DNA of 20,797 nt from an uncultured Faecalibacterium sp. (GTDB lineage: Bacteria > Bacillota > Clostridia > Oscillospirales > Ruminococcaceae), in assembly GCA_934540955.1 (NCBI GenBank), contig CAKTCY010000039.1, forward strand, positions 1 through 20,797. The letters run 5' to 3'. Positions 13,053-19,942 of this stretch are shown here, piece after piece (position 1 is the first letter of the stretch; every line of letters starts with the position of its first letter). The translations under genes were made by a program, and so were the position numbers. The notes beneath the pieces were generated by a model that was given only the letters and a program-made list of their open reading frames with translations, had not been told where the DNA came from and ran no database searches.

Positions 13053-14114
13053 ATGAAAAAAGTTATTCTGACCGGCGACCGTCCCACCGGCCGCCTGCAC
13101 GTTGGCCACTATGTCGGCTCTCTGAAGGAGCGGGTGCGGCTGCAGAACACCGGCGAGTACGACGAGATCTTTATCATGATCGCCGATGCGCAGGCGCTGA
13201 CCGATAACGCCGACAACCCGGAGAAGGTGCGCCAGAATATTCTGCAGGTGGCGCTGGACTATCTGGCCTGCGGTCTGGACCCCAACAAGGTGCATATCTT
13301 TATCCAGTCCATGGTGCCGCAGCTGACCGAGCTGAGCTTCTACTACCAGAATCTGGTCACCGTCAGCCGCCTGCAGCGCAACCCCACCGTGAAGAGCGAG
13401 ATCCAGATGCGCAACTTCGAAGCCAGCATCCCGGTGGGCTTCTTCTGCTACCCCATCAGTCAGGCTGCCGATATCACCGCCTTCAAGGCTACCACCGTGC
13501 CCGCCGGTGAGGACCAGAAGCCCATGATCGAGCAGTGCTGCGAGATCGTGCACAAGTTCAACTCTGTCTACGGCGAAACGCTGGTAGAGCCCGAGATCGT
13601 TCTGCCCCAGAACGCTGCCTGCCTGCGTCTGCCCGGCATTGACGGCAAGGCCAAGATGAGCAAGAGCCTTGGCAACTGCATCTACCTGTCCGAGGAGCCG
13701 GAGGACATCGAGAAGAAGGTCAAGTCCATGTTTACCGACCCCAACCACCTGCGCGTGCAGGACCCCGGCAAGGTGGAGGGCAACCCGGTGTTCATCTATC
13801 TGGACGCCTTCTGCCGCCCCGAGCACTTTGCCGAGTTCTGGCCGGAGTACCAGAATCTGGACGAGGTCAAGGCGCACTATCAGCGCGGCGGTCTTGGCGA
13901 TATGAAGGTGAAAAAGTTCCTGAACAGCGTCATGCAGGCTGAGCTGGAGCCCATCCGCACCCGCCGCAAGGAGTGGGAGCAGCGCCTGCCCGAGGTGGTG
14001 GAGATCCTGAAGGAGGGCAGCGCCTACGCCGAAAAGACCGCTGCCGCCACGCTGGACGAGGTGCGCAAGGCCATGCGCATCGACTACTTCGAGAACGATA
14101 ACCTGCTGAAATAA
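13053..14114 (+). CDS. trpS: Tryptophan--tRNA ligase
   Basis: Class I aminoacyl-tRNA synthetase charging tRNA-Trp, 353 residues, slightly longer than the roughly 330 of many bacterial enzymes. The HIGH-type motif appears as PTGRLHVGHY at 11-20. The KMSKS loop is exact at 201-205 (GKAKMSKSLGN). The substrate-pocket segment DIT at 140-142 and the tryptophanyl-type EDQ at 153-155 are also present. The start follows AAAGGAGA. It is transcribed alone between its promoter and a hairpin terminator. Without a T-box, expression is not obviously tied to tRNA charging. Confidence 0.96.
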   Translation: MKKVILTGDRPTGRLHVGHYVGSLKERVRLQNTGEYDEIFIMIADAQALTDNADNPEKVRQNILQVALDYLACGLDPNKVHIFIQSMVPQLTELSFYYQNLVTVSRLQRNPTVKSEIQMRNFEASIPVGFFCYPISQAADITAFKATTVPAGEDQKPMIEQCCEIVHKFNSVYGETLVEPEIVLPQNAACLRLPGIDGKAKMSKSLGNCIYLSEEPEDIEKKVKSMFTDPNHLRVQDPGKVEGNPVFIYLDAFCRPEHFAEFWPEYQNLDEVKAHYQRGGLGDMKVKKFLNSVMQAELEPIRTRRKEWEQRLPEVVEILKEGSAYAEKTAAATLDEVRKAMRIDYFENDNLLK

Positions 14115-14128
14115 GATCTATGAGAGTG

Positions 14129-14162
14129 CCCGAAACGCCTGCGGCGTTTCGGGTTCTCTTTT
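14129..14162 (+). terminator. Terminator of trpS
   Basis: CCCGAAACGC (14129-14138) and GCGTTTCGGG (14144-14153) form a perfect 10-bp stem followed by TTCTCTTTT, 14 bases after the stop codon. Confidence 0.85.
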
Positions 14163-14178
14163 GCATCGTTTACGAAAA

Positions 14179-14207
14179 TTGCATAGAAAACGCGGTCAAG
14201 CTATGCT
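14179..14207 (+). promoter_or_regulatory. Promoter of the short-chain dehydrogenase gene
   Basis: TTGCAT (14179-14184) and TATGCT (14202-14207) have a 17-base spacer. A small CCCCG/CGGGG hairpin (about 14234-14247) lies just before the ribosome site. Confidence 0.55.
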
Positions 14208-14270
14208 AAAATAGGGGCAACAAGTACAGAAAACCCCGTTTCGGGGGCGGGAAGAAAAAGGAGAACCACC

Positions 14271-15044
14271 ATGCAAAAGACCATCTGGATCACCGGCGCA
14301 AGCTCCGGCATCGGCCGGGAGTTCGCCCGCCGGTACGCCGCCATGGGCTGCCGGCTCATCCTGACCGCCCGCCGTGCTGACCGTTTGCAGACCCTTGCAG
14401 AGGAGCTGCACGCAGCCCACGGCACGGAATGCCGCATCGAGACTGCCGACCTCTCCCGCACCGAGGAGTGCAGCCGTCTGTGCGAGGCGCTGGCCGATGA
14501 GCACATCGACATCTTCATCAACAACGCCGGGTTCGGCGTCTGCGGCAGCATTCTGGAAACGGAGGAAGCCCGCGAGGAAGAGATGCTCCAAGTGAATGTT
14601 GCCGCCATGGCGCGGCTGTTCCGCGCCGTGGTGCGCAGGATGAACGCACAGGGCTGCGGCACCATCCTGAATGTGGCGTCCTCTGCGGGTTTGCTGCCCG
14701 GCGGGCCCTATATGGCGGGCTACTACGCCAGCAAGGCCTATGTGGTCAGCATGACCCGCGGCGTGGCCGAGGAGCTGCGGGAGATGCACAGCCCGGTCTA
14801 CGTCTGCGCCCTCTGCCCCGGCCCGGTGGATACCGAGTTCAACGACCGCGCCGGGGTGGTGTTTGCCCTGCGGGGCATCACCCCCGAGTTGTGCGTGGAG
14901 GAGGCTCTGCTGGGCATGATGCACCGCAAGACCATCATTGTGCCCTCTGCCCTTATGCGGCTGTGCACCGGTGCCCAGCGCCTTGTACCCATTCCCCTGC
15001 TGATGCCCATCGTGGCACGCCAGCAGAAGAAAAAGCTGGGGTAA
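14271..15044 (+). CDS. Short-chain dehydrogenase/reductase, substrate unknown
   Basis: Classical SDR oxidoreductase of 257 residues. It has the nucleotide-binding TGASSGIG at 8-15, NNAG at 84-87, the catalytic serine in NVASSAG (137 or 138), and YxxxK at 151-155 in YYASK. The arginine pair at 34-35 after strand 2 (TARRADRL) favours NADP(H). The C-terminal part (residues about 215-257) has a hydrophobic run (LVPIPLLMPIVARQQKKK) that could touch the membrane, as in YqjQ/DltE-like SDRs. The start follows AAGGAG. It is transcribed separately from the uronate operon downstream, with a 323-base gap. The substrate cannot be inferred. Confidence 0.9.
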   Translation: MQKTIWITGASSGIGREFARRYAAMGCRLILTARRADRLQTLAEELHAAHGTECRIETADLSRTEECSRLCEALADEHIDIFINNAGFGVCGSILETEEAREEEMLQVNVAAMARLFRAVVRRMNAQGCGTILNVASSAGLLPGGPYMAGYYASKAYVVSMTRGVAEELREMHSPVYVCALCPGPVDTEFNDRAGVVFALRGITPELCVEEALLGMMHRKTIIVPSALMRLCTGAQRLVPIPLLMPIVARQQKKKLG

Positions 15045-15226
15045 AAGACAAGGGTTGCTTAAACTTGTCAACAAGCCCAAAGAAAGCCGGAATATCTTGT
15101 GCACCGTGACAGGGTGCGTCAGTCTGCACAAACTATTACGCTGAAAATCGGCGATTTGACGTATCGTTTTGCGGTAAAAAAGCGGAAATCTAAAGAAAAT
15201 ACAATAAAACTTCACAAGAATGTGCC
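15045..15226 (+). other. Gap between the SDR gene and the uronate operon promoter
   Basis: No gene is seen. There is an imperfect GACAAG/CTTGTC pairing just after the SDR stop codon, without a T tract, and a GCACC/GGTGC hairpin at 15100-15116. No clear terminator for the SDR gene was found, so read-through is possible. Confidence 0.35.
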
Positions 15227-15255
15227 TTGACACTTTCTGCAAAGGATGCTAGACT
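15227..15255 (+). promoter_or_regulatory. Promoter of the uronate operon
   Basis: Perfect TTGACA (15227-15232) and TAGACT (15250-15255) have a 17-base spacer. The leader of about 105 nt contains an AGCGC/GCGCT clamp around CCGG/CCGG (15270-15302) and a strong GCACGGTGC/GCACCGTG hairpin (15313-15335) before the AGGAGG site. Confidence 0.75.
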
Positions 15256-15266
15256 GGTATACAAGT
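15253..15266 (+). promoter_or_regulatory. Candidate repressor operator
   Basis: ACTGGTATACAAGT is a 14-base palindrome with one mismatched pair, centred on GTATAC. It overlaps the end of the -10 box and the expected transcription start, a position that would block transcription. GTATAC-centred palindromes are typical of GntR/FadR-type regulators, including those of hexuronate genes. No regulator gene is next to it. Confidence 0.5.
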
Positions 15267-15367
15267 AAGAGCGCACTCCGGCACGGCCGGATACGACGCG
15301 CTTTGCAAAGCAGCACGGTGCGGTTTTGCACCGTGTAGAATATGATTTTTGACAGGAGGACTTTATT

Positions 15368-16177
15368 ATGGCACAGTGCACTCCCAAATCCTTTGACCTG
15401 ACCGGCAAGGTGGCGCTGATCACCGGCGCATCCTACGGCATCGGCATGGCAATTGCAAAGGCTATGGCAGCCAACGGCGCTACCATCGTGTTCAATGATA
15501 TCAAGCAGGAGCTGGTGGACAAGGGTCTGGCTTCCTATGCAGAGGCCGGCATCAAGGCTCACGGCTACGTCTGTGACGTTACCGACGAGGACGCCGTCAA
15601 CGCTATGGTGGCAAAGATCACCGAGGAAGTCGGCCACATCAACATTCTGGTCAACAACGCCGGTATCATCAAGCGCATCCCCATGACCGAGATGAGCGCT
15701 GCCCAGTTCCGTCAGGTCATCGATGTCGACCTGAACGCTCCCTTCATCGTGGCAAAGGCCATCATCCCCGATATGATCGCACAGGGCGGCGGCAAGATCA
15801 TCAACATCTGCTCCATGATGAGCGAACTGGGCCGTGAGACCGTTTCTGCCTATGCAGCAGCCAAGGGCGGCCTGAAGATGCTGACCAAGAACATCGCTTC
15901 CGAGTACGGCGCTTACAACATCCAGTGCAACGGCATCGGACCCGGCTACATCGCTACCCCGCAGACCGCACCTCTGCGCGAGATCCAGCCCGACGGCAGC
16001 CGTCACCCCTTCGACCAGTTCATCGTTGCCAAGACCCCCGCAGGCCGCTGGGGCGAGGCCGAGGATCTGGGCGGACCCGCTGTGTTCCTGGCATCTGAGG
16101 CCTCTGACTTTGTCAACGGCCTGATCCTGTATGTGGACGGCGGCATTCTGGCCTACATCGGCAAGCAGCCCCAGTAA
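15368..16177 (+). CDS. dhuD: 2-keto-3-deoxy-D-gluconate dehydrogenase, DhuD type (often annotated gluconate 5-dehydrogenase)
   Basis: Cytoplasmic SDR enzyme of 269 residues. It has TGASYGIG at 19-26, NNAG at 96-99, catalytic S149 in NICSMMS, and YxxxK at 162-166 (YAAAK). The body matches, in remembered sequence, the streptococcal protein first called gluconate 5-dehydrogenase (SMMSELGRETVSAYAAAKGG, then DGSRHPFDQF, then AKTPAGRWGE). Its streptococcal relatives were later shown to be DhuD, which reduces 3-deoxy-D-glycero-2,5-hexodiulosonate to 2-keto-3-deoxygluconate. The presence of a DhuI-type isomerase and a KdgF-type cupin downstream favours that role over gluconate oxidation. The ATG follows AGGAGG. 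A hairpin terminator separates it from the next gene, so distal genes may be expressed by read-through plus an internal promoter. Confidence 0.85.
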   Translation: MAQCTPKSFDLTGKVALITGASYGIGMAIAKAMAANGATIVFNDIKQELVDKGLASYAEAGIKAHGYVCDVTDEDAVNAMVAKITEEVGHINILVNNAGIIKRIPMTEMSAAQFRQVIDVDLNAPFIVAKAIIPDMIAQGGGKIINICSMMSELGRETVSAYAAAKGGLKMLTKNIASEYGAYNIQCNGIGPGYIATPQTAPLREIQPDGSRHPFDQFIVAKTPAGRWGEAEDLGGPAVFLASEASDFVNGLILYVDGGILAYIGKQPQ

Positions 16178-16208
16178 GCGCTGAGGGCACTCCGCAGTTC
16201 TGAACCCG

Positions 16209-16244
16209 GGGACTGCCGCACAGCGTTGTGTGGCAGTCCCTTTT
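16209..16244 (+). terminator. Terminator after dhuD (possibly leaky)
   Basis: GGGACTGCC (16209-16217) pairs with GGCAGTCCC (16232-16240), with an inner CACA/TGTG pairing, followed by only four Ts. The short T run suggests partial read-through into the cupin gene. Confidence 0.7.
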
Positions 16245-16248
16245 GCAT

Positions 16249-16277
16249 TTGTACGGGAAAGGATGTTATGCTATAAT
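16249..16277 (+). promoter_or_regulatory. Promoter-like boxes overlapping the kdgF start codon
   Basis: TTGTAC (16249-16254) and a perfect TATAAT (16272-16277) have a 17-base spacer. The -10 box shares two bases with the ATG at 16276, so RNA started here would begin about seven bases beyond the box and lack that ATG. Confidence 0.5.
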
Positions 16278-16620
16278 GGAAAAAGCACATCAGGATATCC
16301 CATGGGTGCCCCATGCCGAAATTTCCCCGGAGCCCTGCGGCCCCGGGGTGCAGCGCCGCGTGCTGGCCTACAGCAAGGACGCCATGTGCGTGGAAAACAC
16401 CTTTGAGACCGGCGGCGTGGGTGCCATGCACTGCCACCCCCACACCCAGATCACCTATATCGTCTCCGGGCGGTACCGCTTTACCATCGGGGACGAGACC
16501 CGGGAGGTAGGCCCCGGCGATACCCTGCTCAAGCAGAACGGCGTCATGCACGGCTGTGTCTGTCTGGAGGGCGGCGTGATGCTGGATTTCTTTACCCCCA
16601 TGCGGGAGGACTTTGTATAA
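16276..16620 (+). CDS. kdgF: KdgF-type cupin, unsaturated-uronate linearising enzyme
   Basis: Single-domain cupin of 114 residues. The metal-site pattern is H52-x-H54-x3-Q58 with H92 further on. Near the end, D104, F106 and R110 (LDFFTPMREDF) keep the spacing of the catalytic Asp-Phe-Arg described for KdgF. KdgF speeds opening of 4,5-unsaturated mono-uronates from pectin, alginate or glycosaminoglycan cleavage to the linear keto form, the substrate of the next isomerase. The neighbours DhuD and DhuI fit this exactly. Start choice: the ATG at 16276 has AAAGGA twelve bases upstream but overlaps a -10 box. A GTG ten codons later (V11) would serve transcripts from that inner promoter. The cupin core is intact either way. 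Confidence 0.82.
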   Translation: MEKAHQDIPWVPHAEISPEPCGPGVQRRVLAYSKDAMCVENTFETGGVGAMHCHPHTQITYIVSGRYRFTIGDETREVGPGDTLLKQNGVMHGCVCLEGGVMLDFFTPMREDFV

Positions 16621-16663
16621 TACCTGCGTACCGCAGGGAAAAATAAGAAGGAGAACCATTGTT

Positions 16664-17299
16664 ATGAAGATCGCACTTATCAACGAGAACAGTCAGGCCG
16701 CCAAGAACGGCATCATTGAAGCCGCCCTGAAAAAGGTGGTGGAGCCCATGGGCCACGAGGTGGTCAACTACGGCATGTACGCCGCCGATGACGCTGCACA
16801 GCTGACCTATGTGCAGTGCGGCATTCTGGCTGCCATTCTGCTGAACAGCGGCGCTGCGGACTACGTCGTTACCGGCTGCGGCACCGGCGAGGGTGCCATG
16901 CTGGCACTGAACAGCTTCCCCGGCGTCATCTGCGGCCACGTTGAGGACCCCGTGGACGCCTACACCTTTGCCCACGTCAACGACGGCAACGCCGTTGCCA
17001 TGCCCTTTGCCAAGGGCTTCGGCTGGGGCGGCGAGCTGAACCTCGAGTACTGCTTCGAGAAGCTGTTCGGCTTCGGCCACGGTCAGGGCTACCCCAAGGA
17101 GCGCGTTGTGCCCGAGCAGCGCAACAAGAAGATTCTGGACGGCGTGCGCGCTGCCACCTTCAAGCCCCTCATCGAGTGCCTGAAGAGCATCGATCAGGAG
17201 CTGCTGAAGGGCGCTGTGGCCGGTGCAAAGTTCTCTGAGCTGTTCTTCGCTTCCTGCAAGGACGAGGAGCTGGCCGCTTACATCAAGACCCTGCTGTAA
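16664..17299 (+). CDS. dhuI: DhuI-type ketol-isomerase (RpiB/LacAB family)
   Basis: Cytoplasmic isomerase of 211 residues, longer than the roughly 150 of true ribose-5-phosphate isomerase B. The front half is RpiB-like: MKIALINENSQ, then VTGCGTGEGAMLALNSFPGV at 69-88, with C72 in the place of the RpiB catalytic cysteine. The back half (FGWGGELNLEYCFEKLFG; GYPKERVVPEQRN) matches the longer streptococcal group shown to isomerise 4-deoxy-L-threo-5-hexosulose uronate for glycosaminoglycan breakdown (DhuI). Its place between KdgF and the DUF1622 gene, near DhuD, supports that role. The start follows AAGGAG ten bases upstream. The alternative is a generic sugar-phosphate isomerase. Confidence 0.85.
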   Translation: MKIALINENSQAAKNGIIEAALKKVVEPMGHEVVNYGMYAADDAAQLTYVQCGILAAILLNSGAADYVVTGCGTGEGAMLALNSFPGVICGHVEDPVDAYTFAHVNDGNAVAMPFAKGFGWGGELNLEYCFEKLFGFGHGQGYPKERVVPEQRNKKILDGVRAATFKPLIECLKSIDQELLKGAVAGAKFSELFFASCKDEELAAYIKTLL

Positions 17300-17314
17300 G
17301 CTGCGGAGGAGATC

Positions 17315-17731
17315 ATGCAAGGACTGACCCTGTTCAACCTGAACCTCACCCACCTGCTGGATGCCTTTCTGGAAACTGCAGTGCCCATGATCGCCGGTCT
17401 TGCCGAGGTGGTGGGTCTGTTCATCATCATCACCAGTCTGGCCAAGGCCACCTTCTACTATGTCCGCGCCACCTTCTTCAACGACCACCGGGACTTCCAC
17501 CATGAAATGAGCAGCGGCCTGACCACCGCGCTGGAATTTCTGATGTCGGCAGAGATCGCCAAGACCTTCCTGCTGCAAAATCTGGAGTCGGTGGTGCCGC
17601 TGGCGGCTACCTTTGCGCTGCGCGCTCTGATGAGCCTGCTGCTGCACTGGGAGATGGAGGGCGGCCACCGCCCGGCCAACGCCAAGGGAAAGGACAAGTC
17701 CGAGCCCCCGAAGGACGGCGAAAACGGCTGA
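17315..17731 (+). CDS. DUF1622 family membrane protein
   Basis: A 138-residue integral membrane protein with three hydrophobic segments (about residues 18-47, 70-85 and 92-112) and a hydrophilic, charged C-terminal tail of about 25 residues. The middle pattern SSGLTTALEFLMSAEIAKTFL followed by LRALMSLLLHWEME is that of the DUF1622 family, whose function is unknown. It starts 15 bases after dhuI behind GGAGGAG, so it is almost certainly cotranscribed with the uronate genes. A role as a small transport or stress accessory protein would be a guess. No terminator was found between it and the amt promoter. Confidence 0.85.
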   Translation: MQGLTLFNLNLTHLLDAFLETAVPMIAGLAEVVGLFIIITSLAKATFYYVRATFFNDHRDFHHEMSSGLTTALEFLMSAEIAKTFLLQNLESVVPLAATFALRALMSLLLHWEMEGGHRPANAKGKDKSEPPKDGENG

Positions 17732-17809
17732 CAGGCAAAACATTTGCCAAACTTTAGCAGGGTAGAGTTTTACCGTATTGTGAAAAACGTAAAACCTTGA
17801 GATGAATAC

Positions 17810-17838
17810 TTGACAGGTTTGCACAAAGAGACTATACT
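17810..17838 (+). promoter_or_regulatory. Promoter of the amt-PII gene
   Basis: Perfect TTGACA (17810-17815) and TATACT (17833-17838) have a 17-base spacer. The start is predicted at about 17840-17845, so the RNA begins at the first small hairpin of the leader. Confidence 0.8.
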
Positions 17839-17840
17839 CG

Positions 17841-17897
17841 TGCCATCGAAAGCAAAGGCGCTGACGGAAGAGATTCCGCCAGCGCCTTTTGTGTTTT
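17841..17897 (+). promoter_or_regulatory. Attenuator leader of amt, candidate ANTAR-protein target
   Basis: Two hairpins lie in tandem at the RNA 5' end. The first (17841-17854) has a weak 3-bp stem plus a C-A mismatch around the six-base loop ATCGAA. The second (17857-17886) has an outer stem GGCGCT/AGCGCC, a GA/CC internal loop and CGGA/TCCG around the six-base loop AGAGAT. Its outer stem runs into TTTTGTGTTTT, so it is a terminator upstream of the gene. Both loops carry A at position 1 and G at position 4, the signature of ANTAR antiterminator targets known from nitrogen and ethanolamine genes. The short first stem makes the assignment tentative. No ANTAR gene is in the window. Confidence 0.5.
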
Positions 17898-17965
17898 CGG
17901 GGATACTGCCGCACGGAGAGAATAGAGGGCTCCCTGTGCAAAAACGACCGTAGGAGGTAGGAAAA

Positions 17966-19705
17966 ATGTTCAACTCCGTCAACACCTGCTGGACGCTCGT
18001 GGGAGCGTTCCTAGTGTACTTCATGCAGGCCGGATTCGCCTTGTGCGAGGCCGGCTTCACCCGGGCAAAGAACACCGGCAACATCCTGATGAAAAACATG
18101 ATGGATTTCTGCATCGGCACGCCCTGCTACTGGCTCATCGGCTTCGGCCTGATGTTCGGCGGCACCGGCGCACTGATCGGCGGCTTCGATCCCTTCATTC
18201 AGGGCGATTACAGCCACTTGGGTCTGGATATCCCCCTGTGGGTTTACATCGTGTTCCAGACCGTGTTCTGCGCTACGGCAGCCACCATCGTCTCCGGCTC
18301 CATGGCCGAGCGCACCAACTTCAAGGCCTACTGTGTGTACTCCGCCGCCATCTCGCTGGTGGTGTACCCCATCTGCGGCCACTGGATGTGGGGCGGCGGC
18401 TGGCTGCAGAGCATGGGCTTCCACGATTTTGCAGGCTCCGCAGCCGTGCATAACGTGGGCGGCGTCATCGCTCTGCTGGGCGCATGGATGCTGGGTCCCC
18501 GTATTGGCAAGTACGACAAGAGCGGCAATCCCCACGCCATTCCCGGCCACAACCTGACCGCCGGTGCTCTGGGCGTGTTCATCCTGTGGTTCTGCTGGTT
18601 CGGCTTCAACGGCGGCTCTTCCCTGAGCCTGTCCACCGATGCCACCATGACCCTGACCGGTCTGGTCTGCTTCAACACCAACCTTGCCGCAGCCGTTGCT
18701 ACCTGCGTGACCATGATCTTCACTTGGCTGCGCTACGGTAAGCCGGACGTCTCCATGACCCTGAACGGCTCTCTGGCAGGCCTTGTGGCCATTACCGCAG
18801 GCTGCGATACCGTTTCTCCCTTCGGCGCCTTCTTCATCGGCTTTGTGGCCGGTATCCTTGTGGTGCTGAGCGTGGAATTTTTCGATAAGATCGCCAAGGT
18901 GGATGACCCCGTAGGTGCTGTTTCCGTCCACTTTGCAAACGGCGTCTGGGGCACCATTGCGGTGGGTCTGTTCTCCACCGGTGCCAACACCGAACACGCC
19001 GGTCTGTTCTACGGCGGCGGTCTGGCACAGCTGGGCATCCAGCTGCTGGGTCTGGTCTGCGTGGATGCCTACGTTGTGATCGTGATGTTCATCATCTTCA
19101 AGATCATCGATAAGACCATTGGTCTGCGTGTGCCCGCCGAGGTGGAGATCGACGGTCTGGACATCCACGAGCACGGTCTGGCTTCCGCTTATGCAGGCTT
19201 TGCCATCTCGGATGCTAACTCCGCTGCCATGACCCCCAACGAGAACACCGATCTGGGCGAGGACGATGTCACCAAGGCCTCGGCAACGCAGGTGGATGCA
19301 GCCGTGCCGGTGGTGCGCGAGCCTGTGATCCGCGATGGCGTCTACGACACCGGTATGCACAAGGTGTCCATCATTGCAAAGCTGGCGAAGTTCGATCAGC
19401 TCAAGACCGCCCTGAATGATCTGGGCGTCACCGGCATGACCGTGACGCAGGTCATGGGCTGCGGCATCCAGAAGGGCACCCCTGAAAAGTACCGCGGCGT
19501 GCCGGTGGATACCACCCTGCTGCCCAAGATCAAGGTGGAAGTCATCGTCTCCCGCATCAGCGTGGACTCCGTGGTGGAAGCTGCCAAGAAGGCGCTGTAC
19601 ACCGGCCACATCGGCGATGGCAAGATCTTTGTCTACAACGTGACCCGCGTGGTCAAGATCCGCACCGGCGAGGAAGACTTTGCCGCTCTGCAGGATGTGG
19701 AGTAA
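17966..19705 (+). CDS. Ammonium transporter fused to a C-terminal PII regulatory domain
   Basis: Single gene of 579 residues. Residues 1 to about 390 form an Amt/Rh channel of about eleven membrane helices, with the pore twin histidines H162 (FAGSAAVHNVGG) and H322 (VHFANGVWG). A polar linker (about 391-463) leads to a complete PII/GlnK domain at about 464-579. It includes the T-loop segment GIQKGTPEKYRG and the nucleotide-binding TGHIGDGKIFVY at 546-557, then RIRTGEE-like KIRTGEE at 564-570. Free PII normally docks on the trimeric channel to close it, sensing ATP/ADP and 2-oxoglutarate; here it is tethered. The position of the uridylylated tyrosine of E. coli PII is V514, so modification there is excluded. 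The start follows GGAGG. A leader terminator upstream suggests nitrogen-dependent attenuation. Amt-PII fusions are known from other Clostridia. Confidence 0.95.
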   Translation: MFNSVNTCWTLVGAFLVYFMQAGFALCEAGFTRAKNTGNILMKNMMDFCIGTPCYWLIGFGLMFGGTGALIGGFDPFIQGDYSHLGLDIPLWVYIVFQTVFCATAATIVSGSMAERTNFKAYCVYSAAISLVVYPICGHWMWGGGWLQSMGFHDFAGSAAVHNVGGVIALLGAWMLGPRIGKYDKSGNPHAIPGHNLTAGALGVFILWFCWFGFNGGSSLSLSTDATMTLTGLVCFNTNLAAAVATCVTMIFTWLRYGKPDVSMTLNGSLAGLVAITAGCDTVSPFGAFFIGFVAGILVVLSVEFFDKIAKVDDPVGAVSVHFANGVWGTIAVGLFSTGANTEHAGLFYGGGLAQLGIQLLGLVCVDAYVVIVMFIIFKIIDKTIGLRVPAEVEIDGLDIHEHGLASAYAGFAISDANSAAMTPNENTDLGEDDVTKASATQVDAAVPVVREPVIRDGVYDTGMHKVSIIAKLAKFDQLKTALNDLGVTGMTVTQVMGCGIQKGTPEKYRGVPVDTTLLPKIKVEVIVSRISVDSVVEAAKKALYTGHIGDGKIFVYNVTRVVKIRTGEEDFAALQDVE

Positions 19706-19842
19706 CCCTCCACAAGCTTCTCCGCTGTTCCCGCTGCGGCGGCAGCCCGGCTGCTCCGACACAGTCCCCGCCGCCCGGCGTGACAGATAGATCGTTCTCC
19801 TTTTTCCTTTTCCTTTTTTGTTCGAGTCTACAGTAAGTCAGA

Positions 19843-19877
19843 AGCCCCGCTCCTGCGCACAAGGGAGCGGGGCTTTT
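19843..19877 (+). terminator. Terminator of amt-PII
   Basis: AGCCCCGCTCC (19843-19853) and GGAGCGGGGCT (19864-19874) form an 11-bp stem followed by TTTT. It lies 137 bases after the stop codon. The intervening 19706-19842 holds a pyrimidine-rich tract (19793-19820) and no gene. Confidence 0.8.
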
Positions 19878-19883
19878 GCTATG

Positions 19884-19928
19884 AAAAAAAGTGTCCCGGA
19901 AACGCCGATAGGCGTTTCCGGGACACTT
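19884..19928 (-). terminator. Terminator of thrS
   Basis: A perfect 18-bp stem (19889-19906 with 19911-19928) with a 4-nt loop is followed on the minus strand by seven Ts. It sits 14 bases after the thrS stop codon, back to back with the amt terminator. Confidence 0.92.
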
Positions 19929-19942
19929 ATCATATTTACAGC

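Noticed and set aside
15368..16177. Calling the enzyme gluconate 5-dehydrogenase (idnO)
   Set aside because: The family name is historical. The cupin and RpiB-like isomerase next to it fit the unsaturated-uronate pathway better, though substrate proof is lacking.
16592..17941. 449-codon minus-strand frame across the dhuI/DUF1622 region
   Set aside because: It spans two well-supported plus-strand genes and the amt promoter and has no domain of its own.
18011..19762. 583-codon minus-strand frame opposite amt-PII
   Set aside because: Histidine/glycine-rich shadow of the membrane-protein gene, with no ribosome site or promoter.
19815..19842. TTCGAGTC resembling a tRNA T arm
   Set aside because: There is no acceptor, anticodon arm or CCA around it, so it is a chance match in the amt 3' region.
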